Below, one piece after another: positions 55,596-64,000 of a stretch of DNA of 64,000 bases. Source of the DNA: Lachnospiraceae bacterium 28-4. Its GTDB lineage: Bacteria > Bacillota > Clostridia > Lachnospirales > Lachnospiraceae. The stretch spans positions 741,236 to 805,235 of the forward strand of contig KE159598.1 in assembly GCA_000403275.2 (NCBI GenBank), in the 5' to 3' direction. Both the position numbers and the translations under genes were made by a program. The notes under the pieces were generated by a model that made no database searches, had not been told where the DNA came from, and worked only from the letters and a program-made list of their open reading frames with translations. Numbering within the stretch: the stretch's first letter is position 1; each line of letters opens with the position of its first letter.

Positions 55596-56985
55596 AAAAA
55601 CAGTAAGAAAAACAGGAATTATTATTGCCGGCATTCTTTTCCTGCTGGCAGTATCCTATATAGGATTGGCGGAATATTATAAAAACGGGTTCAGTTATGG
55701 CACATGGATCAACGGCGTCTACTGCACTGGAAAGACTGTGGAGGAAGTAAACGAAGAATTATTAAAATCCTGTGCTTACGAAGGGCTTACTATTTATGAC
55801 GCGAAGGGGGAATCTTTTTTGGTGGAGGCGGAGGACATTGGCTTTACCTTTGATTTTAAAGAAGCGCTCCGCCTGCATTTAAGCATACAGCATCCTTACC
55901 TGTGGGGATACCGCTTATTTACATCCGGGGAAAAAAAACTGGTGCCGGATATTTCTTTTGATGAGGAACGCCTGTGGGAGATTTTGGAGTCAAGTCCCCC
56001 TTTTTTGGAAAAGAAAGCGGAAGAGAGGCAGGTATGGATCGTAAGAACCGATGAGGGATACGTATTGGTGGACGAAAGGAAAGGCGTTCTGAATGAAGAA
56101 AAGGCGAAGAAAGCGGTCAGAAGGAGTCTGCTCGCCATAGAAACGGAACTGGATCTGGAAGAGAACGGCTGCTATGAGGATATTCCTTATACGGAGGATA
56201 TGAAGAAGACGCTTGCCGTATGGGAGAAGGTCAGGGAGTTTCAGGACTGCCGCCTTACGTATTGCTTTGGAGAAGAAAAGGTTCCTGTTGATGCTTCCAT
56301 CGTCTGCGACTGGATGGCAGTGGAGGAGAACGGAGAGTTCCGTTACAGCGAAACGGGAAAAATAGAGGCGGATGAGAAAAAAATAGAAGCGTTTGTGGAC
56401 AGACTTGCGGACGAATATGATACCGTCGGCGGAACCAGGTATTTTCAAGCTACGCGCGGAGAAAACGTAAAAGTGGAAGGCGGTATTTACGGCAACCGGA
56501 TCGACCGGAAGGCGGAAAAAGAATATTTGAAACAGGCTTTTGCGGAGCAGAGGGAAGAAATGCATGTTCCGAGCTACATCCAGGAAGGAAGGCAGCAGGG
56601 AAAGAACGACATTGGAGACACCTATATCGAAGTGGATATGGGAGAACAGATGATGTATTATTACCGGAACGGAAAGCTGGAGCTGGAGACGCCTATCGTT
56701 ACCGGTAATACCGGAAGGAGATGGGGAACGCCGGAAGGTGTGAATTACGTATACGCAAAGGGCAGAAACCGGATACTGCGGGGACCCGGATATGAATCCC
56801 CGGTCAACTTCTGGATGCCGGTAAAAGGGAATATCGGCATTCACGATGCCGCATGGCGGAGCGAATTCGGCGGTGAGATTTATAAGAGCGCAGGTTCCCA
56901 TGGCTGTATCAACACGCCTTATGATGCCATGAGCGATCTGTATGAAATGGTGGAGATCGGAACGCCGGTAGTCATGTTTTACTGA
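55588..56985 (+). CDS. L,D-transpeptidase (YkuD) with N-terminal membrane anchor
   Basis: This 465-residue protein has an N-terminal membrane segment (IIIAGILFLLAVSYIGLAEYY), a long extracellular part of the peptidoglycan-binding-4 style (~40-340), and a C-terminal YkuD domain: IEVDMGEQMMYYYRNGKLEL, VTGNTGRRWGTPEGVNYVYA and SAGSHGCINTPYDAM with His438 and Cys440. It forms 3-3 peptidoglycan cross-links or attaches proteins to the wall. Why it is coupled to ilvB is unclear. Confidence 0.9.
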   Translation: MNKKTVRKTGIIIAGILFLLAVSYIGLAEYYKNGFSYGTWINGVYCTGKTVEEVNEELLKSCAYEGLTIYDAKGESFLVEAEDIGFTFDFKEALRLHLSIQHPYLWGYRLFTSGEKKLVPDISFDEERLWEILESSPPFLEKKAEERQVWIVRTDEGYVLVDERKGVLNEEKAKKAVRRSLLAIETELDLEENGCYEDIPYTEDMKKTLAVWEKVREFQDCRLTYCFGEEKVPVDASIVCDWMAVEENGEFRYSETGKIEADEKKIEAFVDRLADEYDTVGGTRYFQATRGENVKVEGGIYGNRIDRKAEKEYLKQAFAEQREEMHVPSYIQEGRQQGKNDIGDTYIEVDMGEQMMYYYRNGKLELETPIVTGNTGRRWGTPEGVNYVYAKGRNRILRGPGYESPVNFWMPVKGNIGIHDAAWRSEFGGEIYKSAGSHGCINTPYDAMSDLYEMVEIGTPVVMFY

Positions 56986-57065
56986 TGTTTGCCGGTTGAC
57001 GGATAGATGCAATAAATGTAAAATAAAATATTGTTATGAAAGCATAGGCAGAGGAGGAGAGAAAA

Positions 57066-58148
57066 TTGTCCAGAGTGTATAATTTTTCAGCAGGACCAGC
57101 GGTTCTGCCGGAAGAAGTTCTGAAAGAAGCGGCGGACGAAATGATGGATTATAAAGGAACGGGCATGTCCGTGATGGAGATGAGCCACCGTTCCAAGGCA
57201 TATGACAAGATCATAAAGGATGCGGAAGCCGATTTAAGAGAGTTAATGGATATCCCGGATAATTATAAGGTATTATTTCTGCAGGGAGGGGCAAGCCAGC
57301 AGTTCGCCATGATACCGATGAACCTGATGAAAAAGAAAAAGGCGGCCTACATAGTGACGGGACAGTGGGCGAAGAAGGCATATCAGGAAGCAAAACTGTA
57401 TGGCGAGGCCATAGAGGCGGCGTCTTCCGCGGATCAGACTTTTTCTTATATTCCGGATTGTTCCGACCTGGATATTCCGGAAGATGCGGATTATGTTTAT
57501 ATATGTGAAAATAATACGATTTATGGCACGAAGTTCAAGACTCTGCCCAATACAAAAGGCCACACCCTTGTGGCGGACGTATCCTCCTGCTTTTTATCGG
57601 AGCCGGTGGATGTGAGCAAGTACGGGGTGATCTACGGCGGCGTCCAGAAAAATATCGGGCCGGCCGGAGTGGTGATCGTGATTATAAGGGAAGATCTGAT
57701 CACGGAAGATGTTCTTCCCGGGACGCCCACTATGTTAAGATATAAAACGCATGCGGATGCGGATTCCCTATATAATACGCCTCCCGCATATGGCATTTAT
57801 ATTTGCGGCAAGGTATTTCAGTGGCTGAAGAAACAGGGCGGTCTTGCGGCAATGAAAGAATATAATGAGAAGAAGGCAAAAATTTTGTATGATTTCCTGG
57901 ACGGGAGCAAATTGTTCCGTGGGACGGTAAGGAAAGAGGATCGTTCCCTGATGAATGTCCCGTTTGTTACGGGCAGCGAAGAACTGGACGCAAAGTTTGT
58001 AAAAGAGGCGAAAGAAGCGGGCTTTGAGAATTTAAAAGGACATCGAAGCGTAGGGGGCATGCGCGCCAGCATATACAATGCGATGCCGATAGAGGGCGTG
58101 GAAAAACTGGTGGAGTTTATGAGGAAATTTGAGGCTGATAACGTATAG
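57066..58148 (+). CDS. serC: Phosphoserine aminotransferase
   Basis: This 360-residue PLP enzyme starts at TTG 57066, placed behind GAGGAGGAG. RVYNFSAGPAVLPEEVLKEA, MSVMEMSHRSKAYDKII, VLFLQGGASQQFAMIPMNL, GGVQKNIGPAGVVIV (Lys195 schiff-base lysine) and GGMRASIYNAMPIEGVEKLV are conserved. It converts 3-phosphohydroxypyruvate to phosphoserine, directly after serA chemistry, and serA lies 14 bases downstream. Confidence 0.96.
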   Translation: MSRVYNFSAGPAVLPEEVLKEAADEMMDYKGTGMSVMEMSHRSKAYDKIIKDAEADLRELMDIPDNYKVLFLQGGASQQFAMIPMNLMKKKKAAYIVTGQWAKKAYQEAKLYGEAIEAASSADQTFSYIPDCSDLDIPEDADYVYICENNTIYGTKFKTLPNTKGHTLVADVSSCFLSEPVDVSKYGVIYGGVQKNIGPAGVVIVIIREDLITEDVLPGTPTMLRYKTHADADSLYNTPPAYGIYICGKVFQWLKKQGGLAAMKEYNEKKAKILYDFLDGSKLFRGTVRKEDRSLMNVPFVTGSEELDAKFVKEAKEAGFENLKGHRSVGGMRASIYNAMPIEGVEKLVEFMRKFEADNV

Positions 58149-58162
58149 GCAGGGAGGAAAAA

Positions 58163-59326
58163 ATGTTTCAATATCATTGCTTAAACCCGATTGCGGATGT
58201 GGGATTGAATAAATTTACCGCAAATTATAAAAAAACGGAAGAGATCGGCGAGGCGGACGGAGTTTTAGTCCGCAGCGCTTCCATGCACGATATGGAACTG
58301 CCGGAAAGGCTGCTGGCAGTTGCCAGGGCGGGGGCAGGAGTGAACAATATTCCGCTGGATCAGTGTGCGGAGAAAGGCATCGTTGTTTTCAATACGCCCG
58401 GAGCGAATGCCAACGGGGTAAAGGAGCTGGTGATCGCCGGAATGCTTCTTGCCTGCCGCGATATTGTGGGCGGCATCAACTGGGTGGAGGCCAACAAGGC
58501 CGATGAAAATATTGCAAAAGCGGCGGAAAAAGAAAAAAAGAATTTTGCGGGGACGGAAGTACAGGATAAGAGGCTGGGCATCATCGGCCTGGGCGCGATC
58601 GGCGTAAAGGTAGCGAATGTGGCGAAACATATGGGGATGGAAGTCTATGGATTTGATCCTTATGTATCCGTTGATGCCGCATGGAATCTGAGCCGCGATG
58701 TGAAGCACGTGCTGAATGTGGAAGAAATCTACGAAAACTGCGATATCATTACGATACATGTTCCGCTTTTGGACAGTACGAGAGGCATGGTGGATAAGGC
58801 GGCTATCGATAAGATGAAAAAAGGCGTGATACTGCTGAACTTTTCCAGAGATTTGCTGATAAAAGAAGAGGATGTGCTGGAAGGCATCCGGGAAGGGAAG
58901 ATACGGAAATATGTCACCGATTTTCCAAATCCGGTGACGGCTGGGCAGGAAGGATGCATCGTGATTCCCCATCTGGGCGCATCTACGGAAGAATCCGAGG
59001 ACAACTGCGCGAAGATGGCGGTAAAAGAGTTGATGAATTATCTGGAAAACGGAAATATTATCAACAGCGTAAACTATCCGAACTGTGATATGGGAATCTG
59101 TTCCCAGGCGGGAAGAATCGCGATTTTTCACAGGAATATAGCCAATATGATTACGAAGTTTACGGCTTGCTTTGGCGATGAGGGCATTAACATTACCGAT
59201 ATGACCAACAAATCCAAAGGAGAAGTAGCGTATACGATGATCGATCTGGAAAGTCCGGCAACGGAGGATATGATTGGAAAACTGCAGTCGATACCGGGAG
59301 TATTTCGCGTCAGAGTGGTAAAATAA
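58163..59326 (+). CDS. serA: D-3-phosphoglycerate dehydrogenase
   Basis: This 387-residue protein starts at ATG 58163 behind GGGAGG. LGIIGLGAIGVKVANVAKHM is the NAD-binding site, INWVEANKADENIAK and VPLLDSTRGMVDKAAIDKM lie in the cofactor domain, IPHLGASTEESEDNCA has the catalytic His, and the C-terminal ~70 residues (GINITDMTNKSKGEVAYTMI) form an ACT-like serine-sensing domain. It is the short form. It begins serine synthesis and pairs with serC. Confidence 0.95.
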   Translation: MFQYHCLNPIADVGLNKFTANYKKTEEIGEADGVLVRSASMHDMELPERLLAVARAGAGVNNIPLDQCAEKGIVVFNTPGANANGVKELVIAGMLLACRDIVGGINWVEANKADENIAKAAEKEKKNFAGTEVQDKRLGIIGLGAIGVKVANVAKHMGMEVYGFDPYVSVDAAWNLSRDVKHVLNVEEIYENCDIITIHVPLLDSTRGMVDKAAIDKMKKGVILLNFSRDLLIKEEDVLEGIREGKIRKYVTDFPNPVTAGQEGCIVIPHLGASTEESEDNCAKMAVKELMNYLENGNIINSVNYPNCDMGICSQAGRIAIFHRNIANMITKFTACFGDEGINITDMTNKSKGEVAYTMIDLESPATEDMIGKLQSIPGVFRVRVVK

Positions 59327-59378
59327 TGTAACGGATCCGGAATATAAAAAGACGGACTTTCGAATGGGAATGGGATAA

Positions 59379-60695
59379 ATGAAGAATAAAACAGTTGGTT
59401 TGCGGATAGGTATTTCTTTATTTTTATGCGTTTTGCTCGCCGGATGCGGCCCCATGGAGCAGGTCAGAAATGTGGCTCATGCGACGGCGGAAAAGGAAGG
59501 CGGAAAAGCGGCAAAAACTTCAGAAGCGGAGATTCCAGAAACAGAGAAGGAAGCAGAGGATGCGGAAGACGGCACGGATTCCCAGGCTCCTGTATTCGGC
59601 ATGGAAGACATAGGAAATTACGACGGATTCCAATATATGCAGAAAGATGTAGTGACCACTGCCATAGGAGAAGATAAGGGGAACGGAAGAGTAAAGCGCA
59701 AGTCAGTGACGCTTTATATTCCTTATTGGAACGAATCCTGGTATGTCATAAACGGGGAAATGCCCGGAACCGCCTGGGCTCAGGTATTTGGCGTTACTTT
59801 TGATTTCAGTATAAATCCTTATCTGATCACGGAACAGAAGGACGCTTCCCTTGCAGAAATGCTGCAGAAATACATGGATAAAATCTACTATGAGGACGGG
59901 GATACCGCATATGAAGGATACGGGGATCTGGAGATTTCCGATATCCGTAAGATAGGCGGGGATGCGGTCGCCGCAACGGCAAAATATTGTTTTTATGATG
60001 ATATGGAAGAAAAATATCACGTGTGCTACAGAACTTCTTATTTGAAAGAACTGGAACCGGATGTGCTGACGCTGCTGGAAGTGGCGATAGACGGCCAGGA
60101 ATCTACGCTCGAAACGCCGGAGCTTATCAAAGAACTGGAAACTTTTTATGAAGTAGATCTGGCGTGGGATGTGGAAGAGATGCAGGAAAAACTGGAAAGA
60201 TATGAGGAAAAGGCGGAAGCAGGATTTTCCGGCATCATAGAATTTGAGTTTCCGGAAGGGTGGGAAATAGAGTTTGAAGATGACGAACTCGTTGTTTATG
60301 CTCCCGGAGGAAACAGCGACGGCGCAGGATGCGGCATTGCAGTTGCGCATTTAGAATCCATTGTTTTTGAAGAAGATCTGCCGGACGAAGGAAATGACGA
60401 AGAATATCTGGAAATGATAATAAACATAATAATCGAAGGGATCGAAGAAGAGGTGGATCATGCAGCCATAAGTTCCCGGGGAGAGACTTGCATCGGGGAG
60501 ACTGTGGCAGCGGAATTTAGCGTTGCAGACAGCAATGGAATGGCGGACTGTGAATTATATCTGGGGAGAAAGGGCGATCATACTTACGTTATTGTCGCCA
60601 TGCAGTATCAATGGCTGGAAATGGACACTTTTGAAATGGATACCTTCCAGTTGACGGAAGAACTGTTGAAAAACGGAAGAATATTAGAAGAATAG
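59379..60695 (+). CDS. Hypothetical lipoprotein
   Basis: This 438-residue protein starts at ATG 59379 and has a lipoprotein signal (LFLCVLLAGCGP, Cys23), then a Glu/Ala/Lys-rich linker (~25-65) and a mature domain rich in acidic and aromatic residues. I do not recognise a family. The C-terminal half (FEFPEGWEIEFEDDELVVYA, GETVAAEFSVADSNGMADCE) has the look of a beta-sandwich secreted lipoprotein. It is followed by a strong bidirectional terminator. Confidence 0.6.
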   Translation: MKNKTVGLRIGISLFLCVLLAGCGPMEQVRNVAHATAEKEGGKAAKTSEAEIPETEKEAEDAEDGTDSQAPVFGMEDIGNYDGFQYMQKDVVTTAIGEDKGNGRVKRKSVTLYIPYWNESWYVINGEMPGTAWAQVFGVTFDFSINPYLITEQKDASLAEMLQKYMDKIYYEDGDTAYEGYGDLEISDIRKIGGDAVAATAKYCFYDDMEEKYHVCYRTSYLKELEPDVLTLLEVAIDGQESTLETPELIKELETFYEVDLAWDVEEMQEKLERYEEKAEAGFSGIIEFEFPEGWEIEFEDDELVVYAPGGNSDGAGCGIAVAHLESIVFEEDLPDEGNDEEYLEMIINIIIEGIEEEVDHAAISSRGETCIGETVAAEFSVADSNGMADCELYLGRKGDHTYVIVAMQYQWLEMDTFEMDTFQLTEELLKNGRILEE

Positions 60696-60723
60696 AAAGG
60701 CCAACAAACGCGCTTATTGTAAT

Positions 60724-60763
60724 AAAAAAACTGCTCCGGCATCATCCGAAGCAGTTTTTTTAT
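60724..60763. terminator. Bidirectional terminator between convergent genes
   Basis: AAAAAAACTGCTCCGG and CCGAAGCAGTTTTTTT form a stem around CATCAT with A and T tracts on both sides, serving the lipoprotein gene (+) and the small gene at 60760 (-). Confidence 0.88.
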
Positions 60764-61041
60764 TGGAGGGAATTCGCCATACTGGAGAACCCTCCGTTTC
60801 CTTCCTCCATATCCATCTGGAATTTTGCTTCCGCTTCCACGCCGGCTTCGCTGGCAAGATCCATATAAAGAATAAAAACATCTTCCAGGGACATGTTTTT
60901 TTCCTTTGCGATCTCTTCCATGACAGGGCGCAAGGCGTCCAACTGTACGGATACTTGTGTTTTTTGGGGATCGATGTCCTTTAACACTTCTTCCGCATAA
61001 GCGCTGATTCTTTCCCAGATTTTTCTATTTTCGTCAGTCAT
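60760..61041 (-). CDS. Small hypothetical helical protein
   Basis: This 93-residue acidic protein starts on the minus strand at 61041 behind AAGGAG. It is predicted mostly helical (ISAYAEEVLKDIDPQKTQVS, IAKEKNMSLEDVFILYMDLA), with no signal or membrane segment. I do not recognise the family. It is the only minus-strand non-transposase gene I can support here, convergent with the lipoprotein gene. Confidence 0.6.
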   Translation of the reverse strand: MTDENRKIWERISAYAEEVLKDIDPQKTQVSVQLDALRPVMEEIAKEKNMSLEDVFILYMDLASEAGVEAEAKFQMDMEEGNGGFSSMANSLQ

Positions 61042-61186
61042 AGCACCATCTCCTTATCGGAATTATTGAATGTCATTGTTCGGGGGGTGAACAATAACAT
61101 TTTATCACTTGATGCTTGTGCTGTATAGGTTAATTTGCTAAAATAATCCTTATAGAAAAGTTACAGGAAAATGTGAGGATATATGT

Positions 61187-62434
61187 ATGGCGGACGTAAA
61201 ACCTTTTAAGGCAATCCGGCCAAAGGAGGGACTGGAACAGAGAATAGCCGCCCTTCCCTATGATGTGTACAGCAGGGAGGAGGCGAAGCGGGAAGTGGAA
61301 AGGGAGCCATTGTCTTTTCTGCGGGTCGACAGGGCGGAAACGCAGTTTACGGACGATGTGGACGCTTATGCGGATATGGTATATGAAAAAGCCCGGGACT
61401 TGCTTTGGGAAATGGTGACAAACGGGGAATTGGTGGAGGAAACAGGGGAATGCTATTATGTATATGAACTGGTGATGGATGGCAGATCACAGACAGGGAT
61501 AGCGGCCTGTTCTTCCGTGGATGATTACTTGCATCAGGTGATCCGGAAACATGAAAATACAAGGGAAGATAAGGAAATCGACAGGATACGACATGTGGAT
61601 GTCTGCAAGGCGCAGACGGGGCCTATTTTTCTGGCATACCGTTCTCATCCGGTGATACAGGAAGAGATGGAGAGAACGCGTAAGGATCGGGCGCTCTATG
61701 ATTTTACGGCTTCCGACGGTATTATTCACAGGATATGGAAAATAGAGGAAACCGGAGCGGTAGAGCGGATCAGGAAAGCATTTCAGGAAGTAGGCCGCAT
61801 TTATATTGCGGACGGGCATCACAGATGCGCCTCTGCGGTAAAAGTTTCCCTCAAACGCAGGGAGGCGGATCCCGGGAATACGGGAAAGGAAGAATTCAAT
61901 TACTTTCTTTCGGTTCTGTTTCCTGACGACCAGCTGATGATCATGGACTATAACCGGGTGGTAAAAGACTTGAACGGATTGGAAAAAGGGGAATTGATAC
62001 GGCGTATTTCGGAAAGCTTTCTGGTAGAAAAAGCGGATCAGGGGCCGTACAGACCGGAAGAAAAGGGCTGCTTTGGAATGTATTTGGAAGATGGCTGGTA
62101 CCGTTTGCGGGTAAAAGAAATGCCGGAGAAAAAAAAGGAAGAAGAACATCCGGAAAAGTGGCTGGATGTAGCCATTTTGCAGGATAGGCTGCTGGCTCCG
62201 GTGCTTGGCATACAGGATCCGAAAACGGATAAGCGGATTGATTTTGTAGGGGGCATACGGGGGCTGGAGGAGCTGGAACGCCGGGTACATACGGATGCCG
62301 CCGTGGCGTTTTCCATGTGTCCTACTTCGGTTGCGGAATTGTTTGCCGTTGCGGATGCCGGGCAGTTGATGCCGCCCAAGTCCACCTGGTTTGAACCGAA
62401 GTTAAGAAGCGGACTGCTGATCCATAGAATATAA
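61187..62434 (+). CDS. DUF1015 family protein
   Basis: This 415-residue protein starts at ATG 61187. KPFKAIRPKEGLEQRIAALP with YDVYSREEAKREV, IYIADGHHRCASAVKVSLKR near the middle, and CPTSVAELFAVADAGQLMPP with KSTWFEPKLRSGLLIH at the end are the DUF1015 landmarks. The family is common in Clostridia near serA/serC, as here. One hypothesis in the field is ParB-like nucleotide handling from the DGHHR motif; no enzyme activity is established. Confidence 0.88.
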   Translation: MADVKPFKAIRPKEGLEQRIAALPYDVYSREEAKREVEREPLSFLRVDRAETQFTDDVDAYADMVYEKARDLLWEMVTNGELVEETGECYYVYELVMDGRSQTGIAACSSVDDYLHQVIRKHENTREDKEIDRIRHVDVCKAQTGPIFLAYRSHPVIQEEMERTRKDRALYDFTASDGIIHRIWKIEETGAVERIRKAFQEVGRIYIADGHHRCASAVKVSLKRREADPGNTGKEEFNYFLSVLFPDDQLMIMDYNRVVKDLNGLEKGELIRRISESFLVEKADQGPYRPEEKGCFGMYLEDGWYRLRVKEMPEKKKEEEHPEKWLDVAILQDRLLAPVLGIQDPKTDKRIDFVGGIRGLEELERRVHTDAAVAFSMCPTSVAELFAVADAGQLMPPKSTWFEPKLRSGLLIHRI

Positions 62435-62456
62435 CGGAATGGAGGAGAAGTAATAT

Positions 62457-64000
62457 ATGAATAACAAATTATATAAATTAATGAACTGGCCGGATATCGA
62501 GGAAATTATCTATTCGGAGTCCGATAATCCCCATAGGACGCTGGGGGCTCATGTGGTTGGGAATAATACTCTCGTACAGGTGTATCTTCCGGGAGCGAAG
62601 GGCGTTATTTTACAGAGTAAGAAGGATAAAAAGAGTTATGAAATGGAAATGGCGGACGAACAGGGCTTTTTTGCGGTGCTTGTTCCCGGAAAGACTCCGT
62701 TTTCCTATGAGTATATTGCGGAATACGAAGACGGCAGCCTGAAAAAAGTAAAAGACGCCTATAATTTTTCGCCGCAGATCGATCAAAGCGATATGGATAA
62801 GTTTGCTGCAGGGATTCATTATACCATATATAATAAGCTGGGAGCGCATCCTATGACGGTGGATGGGGTGAAAGGCGTATATTTTGCAGTGTGGGCGCCC
62901 AATGCCCTGCGTGTCAGCGCGGTAGGGGATTTTAATGACTGGGACGGACGCATCCACCAGATGAGGAAGCTGGGCGATTCGGGGATCTTTGAGATCTTTG
63001 TGCCGGATGCGAAAGCAGGACAGAATTATAAATACGAAGTGAAGGTGAAGGGCGGACTGACTTACCTGAAAGCAGATCCTTATGCTTTCGGGCAGCAGCT
63101 TAGGCCGGATACCGCATCCATCATAAGAGAAGATGCCGGAAGCAAGGTGAAATGGGAAGATAAAGAGTGGATACAGGGAAGGAAGGAAAGACAGGGAAGC
63201 GACAAACCGGTCAGCATTTATGAACTGTATCTCGGTTCCTTCCGCCAGGGAGAAGAGGGAAAATACATGAATTACAGGGAGCTTGCCCCCCTTGTGATTG
63301 ATTATGTAAAAGAAATGGGATATACCCATATCGAACTGATGCCCGTGATGGAACACCCCTTTGACGGTTCCTGGGGATACCAGGTGATCGGCTATTATGC
63401 GCCGACGGCAAGATATGGCACGAACGAAGACTTTATGTTCTTTATGAACGAAATGCATAAGGCGGGCATCGGCGTTATTCTGGACTGGGTTCCGGCTCAC
63501 TTTCCAAGGGATACTTACGGACTGTCCAATTTTGACGGAACATGTCTTTACGAACATCAGGATCCGAGACAGGGAAGCCATCCGCATTGGGGGACTTTGA
63601 TCTATAATTATGGCAGGCCCCAGGTCTCCAATTATCTGATTGCCAATGCTTTGTACTGGATCGAGCAATATCATGCGGACGGCATCCGTATCGATGCGGT
63701 GGCATCCATGCTTTATCTGGATTATGGAAAAAACGACGGGGAATGGGTGGCGAATATTTATGGCGGACATGAAAACCTGGAAGCGGTAGAATTTTTAAAG
63801 CATTTGAATTCGATCGTGAAAAGACGCGATGAAGGAGTGCTGATGATTGCGGAAGAGTCCACTGCCTGGCCGAAGGTAACGGGAGATGTGGAAGACAATG
63901 GCCTTGGCTTCGACATCAAATGGAACATGGGATGGATGAACGATTTTCTTGGTTATATCGCCTGTGATCCGTACTTCCGGGCGCATCACCACAATGAGCT
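62457..64000 (+). CDS. glgB: 1,4-alpha-glucan branching enzyme (3' partial)
   Basis: The frame from ATG 62457 (GGAGGAG upstream) is open to the window end. It begins with an N-terminal module (MNNKLYKLMNWPDIEEIIYS), then a CBM48-like domain (YFAVWAPNALRVSAVGDFND), then the GH13 catalytic domain: GVILDWVPAHFP, HADGIRIDAVASMLYLDYG with the nucleophile Asp, and VLMIAEESTAWP with the acid/base Glu. It creates alpha-1,6 branches in glycogen. About 1.5 kb is in view; the rest lies beyond the window. Confidence 0.93.
   Translation, partial: MNNKLYKLMNWPDIEEIIYSESDNPHRTLGAHVVGNNTLVQVYLPGAKGVILQSKKDKKSYEMEMADEQGFFAVLVPGKTPFSYEYIAEYEDGSLKKVKDAYNFSPQIDQSDMDKFAAGIHYTIYNKLGAHPMTVDGVKGVYFAVWAPNALRVSAVGDFNDWDGRIHQMRKLGDSGIFEIFVPDAKAGQNYKYEVKVKGGLTYLKADPYAFGQQLRPDTASIIREDAGSKVKWEDKEWIQGRKERQGSDKPVSIYELYLGSFRQGEEGKYMNYRELAPLVIDYVKEMGYTHIELMPVMEHPFDGSWGYQVIGYYAPTARYGTNEDFMFFMNEMHKAGIGVILDWVPAHFPRDTYGLSNFDGTCLYEHQDPRQGSHPHWGTLIYNYGRPQVSNYLIANALYWIEQYHADGIRIDAVASMLYLDYGKNDGEWVANIYGGHENLEAVEFLKHLNSIVKRRDEGVLMIAEESTAWPKVTGDVEDNGLGFDIKWNMGWMNDFLGYIACDPYFRAHHHNE

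Noticed and set aside
1-64000. CRISPR arrays, prophage structural genes or rRNA
   Set aside because: None seen. The only regular short repeat is the coding heptad array at 25.2 kb.

Overview
The window is a chromosomal segment of a Gram-positive anaerobe of the class Clostridia, most likely a Lachnospiraceae-type gut bacterium. The evidence is the gene order pyrH-frr-uppS-cdsA-dxr-rseP with ispG and polC close by, a Gram-positive PolC, the serC-serA pair near a DUF1015 gene, strong GGAGG-type ribosome binding sites, and protein style. No species can be named from sequence alone. The replication, isoprenoid and amino-acid genes are moderate in GC. The stretches at about 1-13.2 kb and 43-46.6 kb are visibly richer in A+T and carry the accessory DNA.

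Layout. (1) 1-13.2 kb is a decaying accessory island. It holds a very large trypsin-like/TPR/PIN-like protein cut by the window start, a small putative PD-(D/E)xK nuclease, and a fused HD-domain/Hsp90-like ATPase gene. The ATPase gene is broken by two 1-base frameshifts and a complete IS4-family element with a target duplication. Next come a small gene pair ending in a truncated VapD-like gene and a collapsed pair of toxin-antitoxin modules. A ~340-bp non-coding repeat that ends in a terminator is present twice, flanking the nuclease/ATPase/VapD block. (2) 13.2-16.6 kb is a co-directional run of small enzymes: GNAT acetyltransferases, a metallo-beta-lactamase-fold hydrolase, a DUF6194 protein and a chloramphenicol-acetyltransferase-fold protein. 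(3) 16.9-25 kb has a chemoreceptor and a complete oligopeptide ABC importer (oppBCDFA order). (4) 25.1-42.7 kb is core: a coiled-coil protein, an orphan Hpt protein, pyrH, frr, uppS, cdsA, dxr, rseP, then a PfkB kinase, a class II aldolase, a PP2C phosphatase and a Ser/Thr kinase, followed by ispG, polC, a CheX-like protein and a CheY-like regulator. (5) A tRNA-Glu(CTC) at 42.86 kb marks the edge of a graveyard of mobile-element remnants up to 46.6 kb: an integrase, IS200/IS605, IS66 and a gutted methyltransferase, with one intact Uma2 gene. (6) 46.5-64 kb has a ComEC-like lipoprotein, tgt, yajC, a branched-chain amino-acid run (leuB, GT-C-like membrane protein, ilvD, ilvB) leading into an L,D-transpeptidase, serC, serA and a lipoprotein. 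It closes with a small convergent gene, a DUF1015 gene and the 5' part of glgB.

How the genes work together. uppS, cdsA, dxr, ispG and rseP cover isoprenoid and undecaprenyl carrier synthesis, phospholipid precursor synthesis and membrane proteolysis. pyrH, frr and polC add pyrimidine, translation and replication functions. leuB/ilvD/ilvB and serC/serA form amino-acid blocks. The first 10.8 kb looks like a conflict (probably anti-phage) locus: protease/TPR/PIN protein, nuclease-like protein and HD-Hsp90 ATPase. Its ATPase component has been inactivated. That functional reading is inference from domain content. Nothing in the sequence proves defence activity.
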